Shown here in pieces: positions 26,015 through 34,400 of a DNA stretch of 46,950 bases. The position numbers and the translations under genes were made by a program. The first letter of the stretch is position 1, and every line of letters begins with the position of its first letter. The notes under the pieces were generated by a model, which searched no databases, was not told the origin of the DNA, and was given only the letters and a program-made list of their open reading frames with translations. Source of the DNA: Ferruginibacter sp. (GTDB taxonomy: Bacteria; Bacteroidota; Bacteroidia; Chitinophagales; Chitinophagaceae); the NCBI GenBank assembly GCA_014379905.1, contig JACMKX010000025.1, positions 1 to 46,950 of the forward strand, in the 5' to 3' direction.

Positions 26015-26758
26015 TTAATTATTTTCAATTTTCCTGTCATGTAATTCCTGGAAATGGCGGGCGTTGTTACCTTCTATGCGGTTTAGTTTTTCAATTTGTT
26101 CGGGAGAGGCTTCAAAAATATGCTTCACCACCATCCATGTTACCGTTTCGGTAAAAGGAGGGGTTGTTAACGAACCATCATAATGGTAATAATGAAGGTG
26201 CCCTGCCTGTGCAAGCAGTTCACTAATGTTAATGAATTGATTGGGCGGATGGCTAACAGCTCCCGTACTATCAGGAATAATATTGAAAAATTTGTTGAGG
26301 AAGAGATTCTCTTTTCCTTCTTTAAACATCAAGCCAACAACCAGGTAAACTGGTTTTTGGCCGCCTGGTTGTTTTAAAAGATGAACCATGTGCAACTCCA
26401 TCGGGTAAGTGACGCCATCAATAAGATGTTCGCCTGGGGTATGAAAATGAAACTGCTTAAAATCGTACAATCGGTTTTCATAACCAATTGTGTTGCCTGA
26501 ATCATAATTCACCTGTATTGTGTGCGCCATTTTTACAACTGTTTCATTAGAAGGGTGATAGTTGAATATGATTTTGTGAATGGTTTTATGCTTACTGTCT
26601 AAAGTCAAAATATTTACGGGTGATTGCCTGCTGCCGGGATCCTGTTCTGGCATTAAATACCGTTGTTCGTGATGGGCTGCAATTGCATGGGTTTCCTGCG
26701 AGTAGCCGGTACTTGCGTAGTATAGGCTCACGCATAGAATAAGTGCTGTTAGTTTCAT
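26015..26758 (-). CDS. Alpha-class carbonic anhydrase (exported)
   Basis: A 247-aa enzyme with a signal peptide (about 1-20, ...ASTGYSQ). Alpha-CA hallmarks are RQSPVNI, the proton-shuttle-like MAHTIQVNY (His79), zinc ligands His104 and His106 in QFHFHTPGEH, His123 in ELHMVH, and the substrate-pocket YDGSLTTPP. It would interconvert CO2 and bicarbonate in the periplasm. The gene is headed by regulatory block R2 and followed by the DcaP-like porin, which may help bicarbonate or small acids cross the outer membrane (inference). Confidence 0.94.
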   Translation of the reverse strand: MKLTALILCVSLYYASTGYSQETHAIAAHHEQRYLMPEQDPGSRQSPVNILTLDSKHKTIHKIIFNYHPSNETVVKMAHTIQVNYDSGNTIGYENRLYDFKQFHFHTPGEHLIDGVTYPMELHMVHLLKQPGGQKPVYLVVGLMFKEGKENLFLNKFFNIIPDSTGAVSHPPNQFINISELLAQAGHLHYYHYDGSLTTPPFTETVTWMVVKHIFEASPEQIEKLNRIEGNNARHFQELHDRKIENN

Positions 26759-26810
26759 TGTTATAAATTTTGTGTTTTTTAAATTGGTTATTAATAATGA
26801 TTTTTTGCTT

Positions 26811-26911
26811 GTGTAAAACTAAAGTTGAAGGATACCTTTTCTAAATGCCAGTCGTTCAACAGGCAAAAAGAATCGGTGTAAAGATTTATATGCCGCTTGG
26901 CCGTTGATAAA
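26811..26911 (-). promoter_or_regulatory. Long copy (R2) of the repeated promoter/regulatory block
   Basis: The minus-strand counterpart of R1 (4398-4499): about 101 nt, roughly 87 % identical, ending in CTTTAGTTTTACAC exactly 53 nt before the carbonic anhydrase ATG. Its core CACCGATTCTTTTTGCC then TGTTGAACGACTGG is nearly unchanged from R1. It probably contains the promoter of the carbonic anhydrase-porin transcript. Confidence 0.65.
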
Positions 26912-26947
26912 CATCCATAAAAAAAGCCCATCATTTCCATATTCTTT

Positions 26948-26985
26948 CGGCGATTACTTTTATCCCATTGACGATAGCTTTAACA
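26948..26985 (+). promoter_or_regulatory. Weak plus-strand copy (R6) of the regulatory motif
   Basis: CGGCGATTACTTTTATCCCATTGACGATAG matches the motif skeleton loosely (CGAT, TTT, CC, TTGACGA). No credible plus-strand gene follows before the transposase remnant, so it may be the promoter of a gene lost when the insertion sequence and island arrived. The rest of 26986-27294 holds nothing I can support. Confidence 0.3.
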
Positions 26986-27294
26986 GGTTGCCTGTTGTTT
27001 GCATAGTTTTATCAGTAAATCATCAACATGTAAAATTTTATCAAAAACCGGTAGCCATTATGTCAATTAAACGTGCATCAGATGTTCTAAGGCAGAGCGC
27101 CTGGATTTTTTTATTCCTGATGGAGGGTGTAAGGAATGAAATTTTTTAAGCTTCGGTTCCTTACCTGTGATTTTTAAATGGGCTTTTATGGTACTCCTTT
27201 CTAAAAGCTGGTTAAGATTGGAGCGGTTTTAAAAAACGGTTTCGTAAGAAGTGTCTGGTATATAGGGCGTATAGTAAGTTTGCCCTCGGTTAAG

Positions 27295-28211
27295 CTATTT
27301 ATAAATCAATGCTATTTGTGATGCAGGTAGCGTCAGGTTGTTAGTAAGAAAAATATAAAGCTTTCCATCCTGGGTAATAAAGCTGATACGGCGAAGTTTG
27401 ACCCGAATGAGATTACCCACTGTATCCTTATATCCTACAGTGATCAGCTGTTCTTTTATTACACCTTTTGGGTTTTTCTTTTTGGTGTTATCTAATAATA
27501 CTTTGGTTACATGGTACACTGCATTGTCTTTCATACGGGCTACAAACCAAATCTTTTGTTTTGTCCATTTATCAAACTGGCTATATAGGTTGTATGCTTT
27601 ATCAAAAACCATAAAACTATTGGCAGGTAAATCAATGTGGTAAAGGAATTTACGGTCGTGTACCCGAGCCTCTGTCATATGAATAAATTCGGCCACACCA
27701 CTGAATGCATCCATCATAGTATGTACTTTAATGCCACCTTTTTTACGGCTACCATCTAAAGTGTTACGGCCAACCCCTCGAAGAATATCGCTAAACAAAC
27801 GAATGGTAGTACTATCAATAATTTTTAAATTACGTATACTTAAACCTCTTAACCGGGTGTCCAAGATAAAACTGTGATATTGCTTGAGTAATTCAAAGTA
27901 AATGGTTTTAAAAACCAGGTAACTGCGATTGCTATTTGCATCTGATAACGTACTTCGGGCAGGGGCTTTGTCAAATCCCAAATGAGTTAGTTTACCCTCA
28001 CAGCCTAAAATGACTTCACACATTTCCCTCAGCCCATTGCAATAGCTTAACACTCCATATAAAAGGCTAACCAAATGTACCCGTAGAGGTAAACGCTTAT
28101 AATACCTGTTGGCATTGTGCTTTCGGTTGGCACGATTAATAATTGTGGATGGAATTGTATCTAAATTTGAGATAGTACCGGCTGTCCGACAAATGTCTTA
28201 ATTTTATCCAT
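27295..28211 (-). pseudogene. IS4 family transposase remnant (DUF4372 type), frameshifted and 3' truncated
   Basis: The true start is probably ATG at 28209-28211 (MDKIKTFVGQPVLSQI). The frame breaks at once by loss of one T near 28165, then continues as LDTIPSTIINRANRKHNANRYYKRLPLRVHLVSLLYG and the long open part (28074-27295). Catalytic Asp residues are visible in LKIIDSTTIRLFSD and FMVFDKAYN. The protein stops at ASQIALIYK, just where related transposases continue into RW-x-IE-x-FFK, so the catalytic Glu and right end are missing. The element is therefore dead. It marks the left border of the accessory region. Confidence 0.8.
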
Positions 28212-28280
28212 AGTTATAAAGTTGTGTGGTAACTACAATATAACTAAATAAGGGTGACTTTTTTGAGTCACTCTCTAATT

Positions 28281-28303
28281 ATTTTAGTCGGACAATAGTG
28301 ACA
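28281..28303 (-). repeat. Putative left terminal sequence of the IS4 remnant
   Basis: Read on the minus strand, GTCACTATTGTCCGACTAAAA precedes the transposase start by about 75 nt. A GTGAC/GTCAC hairpin (AGAGTGACTC...GAGTCACCC type) lies between. This is the expected position of the terminal inverted repeat, but because the other end is deleted I cannot confirm it by pairing. Confidence 0.3.
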
Positions 28304-28356
28304 AATTATATCAGTTCATTCTTTTTTGAGGGGATAACAATTCTGGATAAAATTGG

Positions 28357-28391
28357 ATCAAGTTTGGTTAGCTTTCTATCAAGCTTGGTCA
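28357..28391 (+). repeat. Two-copy 21-nt tandem repeat
   Basis: ATCAAGTTTGGTTAG at 28357 recurs as ATCAAGCTTGGTCAA at 28378, period 21 nt. It lies between the insertion-sequence remnant and the att-like motif. No function is evident; it may be a recombinase arm site. Confidence 0.3.
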
Positions 28392-28450
28392 AATTTCACT
28401 TAAAGGCATTGAGTAGTATCTATTAAAACAAATTCTATCAATTACTTCCA

Positions 28451-28488
28451 AAATATAGGGTGCGTAATTAGGTGAGTAATAAACAATG
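28451..28488 (+). repeat. Left att/arm-like motif of the island
   Basis: AAATATAGGGTGCGTAATTA, GGTGAGTAATAAACAATG matches the sequence at 42431-42466 just before the integrase remnant (about 75-80 % identical, same order: AAAT..GGGTG.GT.ATT.GGTGAGTAA..AATG). Similar GGTGAGT-rich stretches precede tyrosine integrase genes in Bacteroidota. Its presence at both ends suggests element ends or scars of repeated insertions. Confidence 0.45.
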
Positions 28489-28635
28489 GGGCTCTAGAAT
28501 GCTTATCTGGCCTGCGTTTAACATAACACAAATAATGCAATCCAGACAAGAATTCGCAAATCAATACTTGCAATTTAATTTGTTTTTCAAATATAAATTA
28601 AATTAGATTTTTTTATTCGCAGTTCAAAGTCAGGT

Positions 28636-28723
28636 TCCATCCCCATCAAAGGCATGGATAATGTATGAACTTAAACAAATTCCACCAAATGTGGATAAAT
28701 AAAATGTGAGTAACACAGGAGTT
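28636..28723 (+). repeat. Direct repeat copy A at the left island border
   Basis: An 88-nt block (TCCATCCCCATCAAAGGCAT ... AAAATGTGAGTAACACAGGAGTT) related to copy B at 28881-28960 and, about 70 % identical, to copy C at 42173-42261 on the far side of the island. The gap 28212-29097 contains these repeats but no gene that I believe. Confidence 0.45.
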
Positions 28724-28880
28724 CAAAAAACACTCTGCTTTAAAACTCAATATAGGCAACGATTGTACAAAATAGTTCGAGTCCCAGCCAGTAAGGAATT
28801 TGAGAACCAAAAGGAAGCAAATTGGCACATTCTTTCCAACCAAACAAAAAATAAGTCATCCTCTATTCAAACATTGGGCT

Positions 28881-28960
28881 TCCATATCAAGGCATGGACT
28901 AAATATGAACTCAAGCAAATCGAAAAAATATCAATATACAAAATGTGAGTGTTACGAAAG
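28881..28960 (+). repeat. Direct repeat copy B at the left island border
   Basis: TCCATATCAAGGCATGGACT...AAATATGAACTCAAGCAAAT...AAAATGTGAGTGTTACGAAAG repeats the layout of copy A 245 nt further on. An 8-bp hairpin (GAAAGTGC/GCACTTTC, 28956-28978) follows without a T-run, so it is not a terminator. Two left copies and one right copy fit repeated insertion or excision at the same place. Confidence 0.4.
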
Positions 28961-29097
28961 TGCAAGATTGGCACTTTCATGGAGCTCAATGCCGGGGAAA
29001 ATTGGTAGTAATCGAGTGGCCGCAAATAGATCAGTGGCTTCTTGTATTCAGTTGAGGCTATTCTGGGATAGAGTATAGATCATTAATGAAATTGAAA

Positions 29098-29892
29098 TCA
29101 CAACGCGAAAGGATCTCCATATTTTTTTGAAGGCGTCTTGCTTGAAAGAGTATCCTTATCTACATTGGCAAGCAATGGGTCTTCTTCTTCAATGAAAGGA
29201 TCGTAACAGTCCGCCTTACTTCTTGCCCATGCCAACCAATTATTAATATGTTCATGAGCATCGCTATCTGCAATCATCCTCGATTCGATTTCATTGATAT
29301 AGTTCCGAAGATTATTTGGTTTGTCCCAGCGGGTTGCTTTTTGTAATGTATCCTTGCACTCTTTTAGTTCTTTTTCTTGTAATGTCTCAAACTCCTTTTG
29401 TAATCGCTCTTTTTCTTTTCGTTGCACCTCTTCTTCTCTTCGCCTTTTCGCCGCAGCCTGCCAGCTTCTTGCCGCCAACTCAATATAGACGATAATTGTG
29501 GACAATTGTTGCTCCAGTGGCATTTTGCCATCCTTCCATTCTTTATAAGCCAATCTAAGCGCTAAAATTCCGATCGGCCTATATGTGGTTCTATTGTAAT
29601 TTCCATCCTTTTGAATTTCAATTTTTGTTTTTTCAAGCAACACAATTTCATCGCTATAATCCTCTGCTGTCACATAAGTTTTGTCATATCTTACTTGTAT
29701 ATCGAACCCTCGCTTGCGTAATATTTTTAACAGCGTATCATAAAACAATAATGCCCTTGAAATATTTTTCCTTGTTAACTTGCTCTTCAAATTGTCTCTG
29801 TGTGTATGTGCCATACCGATATAGTTAAAACGATCTTCATCACTGGCTAATAAGCTATTCTTCGCTGCAATTATCAGTTCATCGGGTTTCAC
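29098..29892 (-). CDS. Unknown protein, cargo-type gene with coiled-coil centre
   Basis: A 264-aa protein starting at GTG (an in-frame TAA lies just upstream). The N-terminal region (30-140) has the pattern RALLFYDTLLKILRKRGFDIQVRYDKTYVTAEDYSDEIVLLEKTKIEI...RPIGILALRL...WKDGKMPLEQQLSTIIVYI. A charged coiled coil (about 145-185, RRREEEVQRKEKERLQKEFE) and a C-terminal LNNWLAWARSKADCYDP-like segment (INNWLAWARSKADCYDPF) follow. This architecture recurs as an unnamed protein on integrative elements and conflict islands, but I cannot name its function. It is not contiguous with the caspase operon. Confidence 0.7.
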   Translation of the reverse strand: MKPDELIIAAKNSLLASDEDRFNYIGMAHTHRDNLKSKLTRKNISRALLFYDTLLKILRKRGFDIQVRYDKTYVTAEDYSDEIVLLEKTKIEIQKDGNYNRTTYRPIGILALRLAYKEWKDGKMPLEQQLSTIIVYIELAARSWQAAAKRRREEEVQRKEKERLQKEFETLQEKELKECKDTLQKATRWDKPNNLRNYINEIESRMIADSDAHEHINNWLAWARSKADCYDPFIEEEDPLLANVDKDTLSSKTPSKKYGDPFAL

Positions 29893-30634
29893 TCGGGGCG
29901 GTTGTTAATTCTTGTATTGGCATCACGGAAACTCTCTACTAAGCTTAAACGGGAACAAGAACATCCCTTCCATCACATAGATAACTGCTCCTTTCCACGA
30001 AGGCTTTATCAATATTTGCTGTTCGATCTTTTCAATAAACAAAAAACAATAAGCGCCTTTTTGCTCTGTTTCTCTTGCGTAGAGCCATGCATGCTGGTTG
30101 TACAACTAAAATAGAGTAAGGTAGGAAGCTTATTGGCACGCTTATCAAAGAGCTTGTCCTTGAACTTACCAATATAACTTCTCTTTGACCAAAATCAATA
30201 ACTTTTTTTATAAAATTAAATGCAATTGTCCTAACGGTGGGTAGAATAGAGGGGCTTTTCGCTAATTTTAGCCCAAACATCTTTTCCGCCGGGCTTACGT
30301 TTATTCATAAATTTTAGGTAGAAAATCTAAATTCATCACCAGGCCGGTAAATGGTATCTTTAGTGATCTTTCCGTATGGAATAGTTTACTGAATGATTGC
30401 TGGTTTTTCCAATTCATCGAGAACAATGGTTGCACTTTCTCTTGAACTTAAGCAGTATAAAGTAATCAACTCATGTTGGATTGACATGTAAAATAAAAAA
30501 CATCCTCTACTGATATAAGTATTGTGGCAGGAAGCTGAAAATTAAAACATAAGCTATCTATTGTACAAACAAATCGATAAGTTCCATTATTCTTTTTTAT
30601 ACCTTTATCTTCTTCACGTTAAACCTCCTAAATT
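29893..30634. other. 742-nt gap with no supported gene
   Basis: Short open frames occur on both strands (for example 30032-30280 on the minus strand), but their translations are low-quality and Ser/Leu-rich without domain features, so I call none. A TACCTTTA element at 30599-30606 could be a degenerate Bacteroidota -7 box (TAnnTTTG) for the downstream gene at 30635; it is weak. The gap may contain remnants of lost island genes. Confidence 0.4.
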
Positions 30635-31387
30635 ATGGCCAATCCTTACAAATTCTATCTTGCTCATATGCATGACAAATCTGGATTTCGTGCTTCTTGG
30701 GATCCTAGCCGGGTATTGAAAATTGGTTATGTTGGTAAACTCGACAAATTCGGTGTATTCACCGTTTTTTCATCTCTGGAGGATGAAGGTATCGTACCTA
30801 AGATCGGAGCCCAGGGTTCAAAGGTCGATATGGATTACACTTCTCATGATTCAGTGAGCGTTTCCCTGAAAGCTTCAGGAACTGCACCTGTTGCGGGAAG
30901 TGCATTGACTGAGTTGGATGCAGGATTTACTATTGGTTTTAAAGGCGGCAGCGGTGTTGTGTTTCAAACTAGTGGTCAGAGAACAATGGAAATAATTAAT
31001 ATGGATGCCATCCAAAAGCAAATCGTAGAGAAGTTTAATGAAGGCAACTGGGACCAGGATTCTCTAATTGTTACGCACCTTGTGGAAGCGGATACCGTTA
31101 CTGTGATCATCTCTAATAGCAGTAATGGTTTGCTTGAATTAAAAGCAAAGGCCGGTGTGGGTACAGCGAATTTGAAATTAACCGATGCAACCCTTGGTCT
31201 AACCGTGGCAAGAGAACAGGGAAGCACAATGAAATTTATTTCACAAAGCGGGCTAACACCTTTGTATAGGGTAATGGGACTTCACCATCCTTTGTTTAAA
31301 GATTGGAAACTTACTCCAAAGGGTAAAGGACCCGAAAATTTAAGCGTTCAAGATTTTGACTCGAAAGAAGTGGAGGAGGACGACTAA
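30635..31387 (+). CDS. Beta-rich protein, candidate gasdermin-like pore former
   Basis: 250 aa, no signal peptide, no long hydrophobic helix. The body alternates polar and nonpolar residues in strands: residues 63-79 and 93-121 form one hairpin-like pair, 142-160 and 164-213 another. The stretch IVTHLVEADTVTVIISNSSN followed by a Gly-rich span, then VAREQGSTMKF and PLYRVMGL, mirrors the order seen at the end of gasdermin N-domains (VTEVxxT..VTV...G...V.IPxGSxLAFRVxxL). The tail (about 217-250) is charged and ends in VEEDD, where an inhibitory or cleavable tail would lie. The N-terminal palmitoylated Cys of known bacterial gasdermins is absent (MANPYK). It is convergent with the caspase operon, 44 nt away. 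The gene is certain; the gasdermin link is inference from pattern and context. Confidence 0.6.
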   Translation: MANPYKFYLAHMHDKSGFRASWDPSRVLKIGYVGKLDKFGVFTVFSSLEDEGIVPKIGAQGSKVDMDYTSHDSVSVSLKASGTAPVAGSALTELDAGFTIGFKGGSGVVFQTSGQRTMEIINMDAIQKQIVEKFNEGNWDQDSLIVTHLVEADTVTVIISNSSNGLLELKAKAGVGTANLKLTDATLGLTVAREQGSTMKFISQSGLTPLYRVMGLHHPLFKDWKLTPKGKGPENLSVQDFDSKEVEEDD

Positions 31388-31431
31388 CCCGGAAACTGAT
31401 CCAGCAGAAATTGGAATGAAGTATCGGAGTA

Positions 31432-34400
31432 TTAAAGTGCCTTATCTAAACCCCACTGTTTCAAAAGAGGATTGCTAAAAACTTTACGGGTATCAACATC
31501 GAGCATTTTGTTCCTTGCACTTATCCATGCATCTGCATCTTTACCGTACATTCTTTTTATCCTGCCAAAATCCAGTTCGTTCAATTTGCCCCAATGGAAT
31601 GTAAAGGGTACTTTTTCTTTTTCCAACCTTTTCCATACAGCTTTAAAAAACTTTTTGGTTGCATCTGAATTGGCCCCATCCAGTTCAAGAATACAAGTAA
31701 AATCAAAATGGGTAAATGCAAGCGTTGCCTGTGATTTTTTAATAAAGCGATAGGTAAACAAACCGGGAAAGGGACCGTCTGTTTTATTGATTTCAAACAG
31801 CAGTTCTGTAACGCGGTCTGTTTCATTAATGGGTATCCCTATTGCAGCGCTTAGAACTTTTCCATGAAGTGTGGTATTATTAAATATTTCACCCAATGTT
31901 CCCATTTTTTTTTCAAACGGTTTCAATACGGTGTCGACTAATTTATTGATTACTGTAGGGACAAGCGCCGGAACGATGTTGGTAATTCTTCCAATAAAAC
32001 AGGTTGCATCATCACCGGGACCAATACCGTCATTGTTAGGAACAGGCCGAGGATAATCCTCCCTGTATGGCCGTTTATAAAACGTTGATACGAAAGCGCC
32101 GCCGGCAACATCAAAGGGGTTAATGATCACAGCAAAATGAAATGGCCGCTCATTACCACATGGTAGTGTTGCCTTACTAAAATCAAGTGTTTTCATCAGC
32201 TTTTTTAGTATACCATTGTAAGGCATTCGCCGCATATAAGTTTCAAGTAAAAAAAGATCTTCCGTTTCAACCAACACACCATGAATGATACCAAAACTTC
32301 CAAAGTTCACCAAAGCGGCATTGAATAAATCGTCATCCTGAATAAGCTCCGTGTCCAGTTTTTGTATAAAGGAAGCGGTTACAACGGGTGCTGATTTTCT
32401 TTCAAGCCAGACATGCCTTTTTGGGCCAACAATTATGTGCAGGCCTACCACATAGTCCTGCACGGCACCCACATCAATAGAAGATCCATGAGTCCCAGTT
32501 GACATGGCGCCAACGATTGTTACGCCATTACTGGCGCCAGTGGTCTTAAGTGATTTCTTTTTTTCTTGCAAGAACTTATTCAATTCCCAAACCTCATTTC
32601 CGCACTGCAAAAAAAGCACCTGATCTGGTTTCACCTTGTAATTGGAATCAATGCTGTTTGAGGAAAGGCTAAAGGTCATATTCAATTGCTTAGAATCCAG
32701 TAACCATCCATCGGTCACAGCTACTTTGGAGAAAGACCAGCCCGCTCCAACTGCTCTTACTGATTTATCCTGATCAATCGCCTGTTTGATAAAATTTTGA
32801 AAGGCAATAGTCGTGTTGTTATAATCCTTCATCAAATTGTCAGTATATTCATTTTTCATTACAAACAAATTATCAATTTGCTGTGTAAAACTTCCCGGGC
32901 GATTTGTCCATTTTTTATGTCCTGTAGCTACTGCATTTGCTGGATGTGGTTGGTCTTTTTTACGCGGCTGATCCTTGGTATAGAAACGAGCTGGGAATCC
33001 TTTCACTTCGTTGAGATCGAGTTCAAGCATAATACCATTATCCAAATAGGCTCCAAGTGTAAAGGCCTCATAGGCACTAATAGTGAATTGTGCTATCCCT
33101 TTCATAAATGATTCATAAAGGATATCTTTTTTAAAACTGTTATGCAAAAAAAGCGCAGCTTCATTTGGAAAATTAGCTACGACCATATTTGACTGATTCA
33201 CTACAGATGTTAGCGAACGGCTCCGTAATTTAGAGGCATCTATTGTGACTGAAATATCAAACCATCCGCTTACTTTGCTTTTGGTTACACCTGCCTTAAT
33301 CACTACTCCACTACCTTCTGGACTGCCGCCCCAGCGGTTTTTCTGGATATCTGCAGAGTTTAGAACTCTTTGCTCGGAATAAAGTCTTTCCACTTCGGCC
33401 TTAAAACCTTCACTGGGTTTAAAATAATAAAAGCCTGCAGGGTAACCTACCTGTTCGTTTAAATCCAGTTCCAGTTCAGTTCCATCTTCTGTATGTACTC
33501 CAACAGTAAATGCTTCTTCCGCATTTATTTCAAGAGTTGCCTGCCCGTTTGCAACTTTTGCAAATTCTAAATTAGGCTCGAACGAGTCATGAAGAAAGAA
33601 AGCAACATTTCCGAACAAAGGCATATAAATATCTCTAGAAGTAATAGTTAATTTTACCGGGAAAAAACCTTCTTTTTTCCTCGAAACTTTTGCAGTAAGT
33701 ATTTTACCATTGTTGAGGCTTTTGCCACCCCACCGGTTTTTTTGAGGATCATCGGCAACGGTAATAATTTTTTCTTTTTCAAGCTGCTTAGCTATCTTTT
33801 TAAACTCTTTAATTAATATGCCACGCTTTGTCTGGGTGCTGCTTCCCTCTCTTGGTATTGGCGACTGGATTAAGCCGAGTGTTATTGTAGAAAGGATATT
33901 CTGCTTTGCAGTAGTAACAATATCGTTAAAAATATTCACATTCATTGAGCCCGGATGATTTTCTAATTCGCCTTCTTTCGCTTTAATTGAATCCCTCTTT
34001 ACAATAAAGATCTTTAGAAAGTCGGCATTGGATATGGGAAATGCCTGTTCAATTTTCGATCTTAAAGAACTATCATAATAGTAAGTATGTTCCGGGTCTG
34101 CAAGGAATTCAATTTCGTCGTCAGTGGCATTGCTCAGTATATGTAGAGGTGCATGGGCATAACTGAAATCCTTAAAGAAAAACACTAGAAGAACCTCGAT
34201 CCTTTGTAACTCCGGGGAATTAATCTTTAAGCGCAAATGTTCCCTAAACTCTTCGGGTTGAATAAGGCCATCCGGATCAATAATGAATTCTCCCCGTGCT
34301 TCAGTTTGCGGTTCATACCAGGCTCTGGCCCGTGGATTATAAATGGATAACTCAACTATATCCTTAAAAGGTCTTTCCGTTTTTAAACTCAATAGCATGA

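Noticed and set aside
26904..27149. 81-codon open frame on the plus strand after motif R6
   Set aside because: The translation has no domain pattern and overlaps regulatory block R2; it looks like chance open sequence.
28775..28785. GTTCGAGTCCC, resembling a tRNA T-arm
   Set aside because: No pairing T-stem bases on either side and no anticodon or D-arm upstream, so no tRNA or tRNA fragment can be supported.
28956..28978. Perfect 8-bp hairpin GAAAGTGC/GCACTTTC as a terminator
   Set aside because: It is not followed by a T-run on either strand and no gene ends next to it.
28706..29078. Two overlapping open frames of 80 and 92 codons near the left island border
   Set aside because: They run through the direct repeats A and B, have low-complexity Lys/Ser composition and no start context. 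They are probably noncoding.
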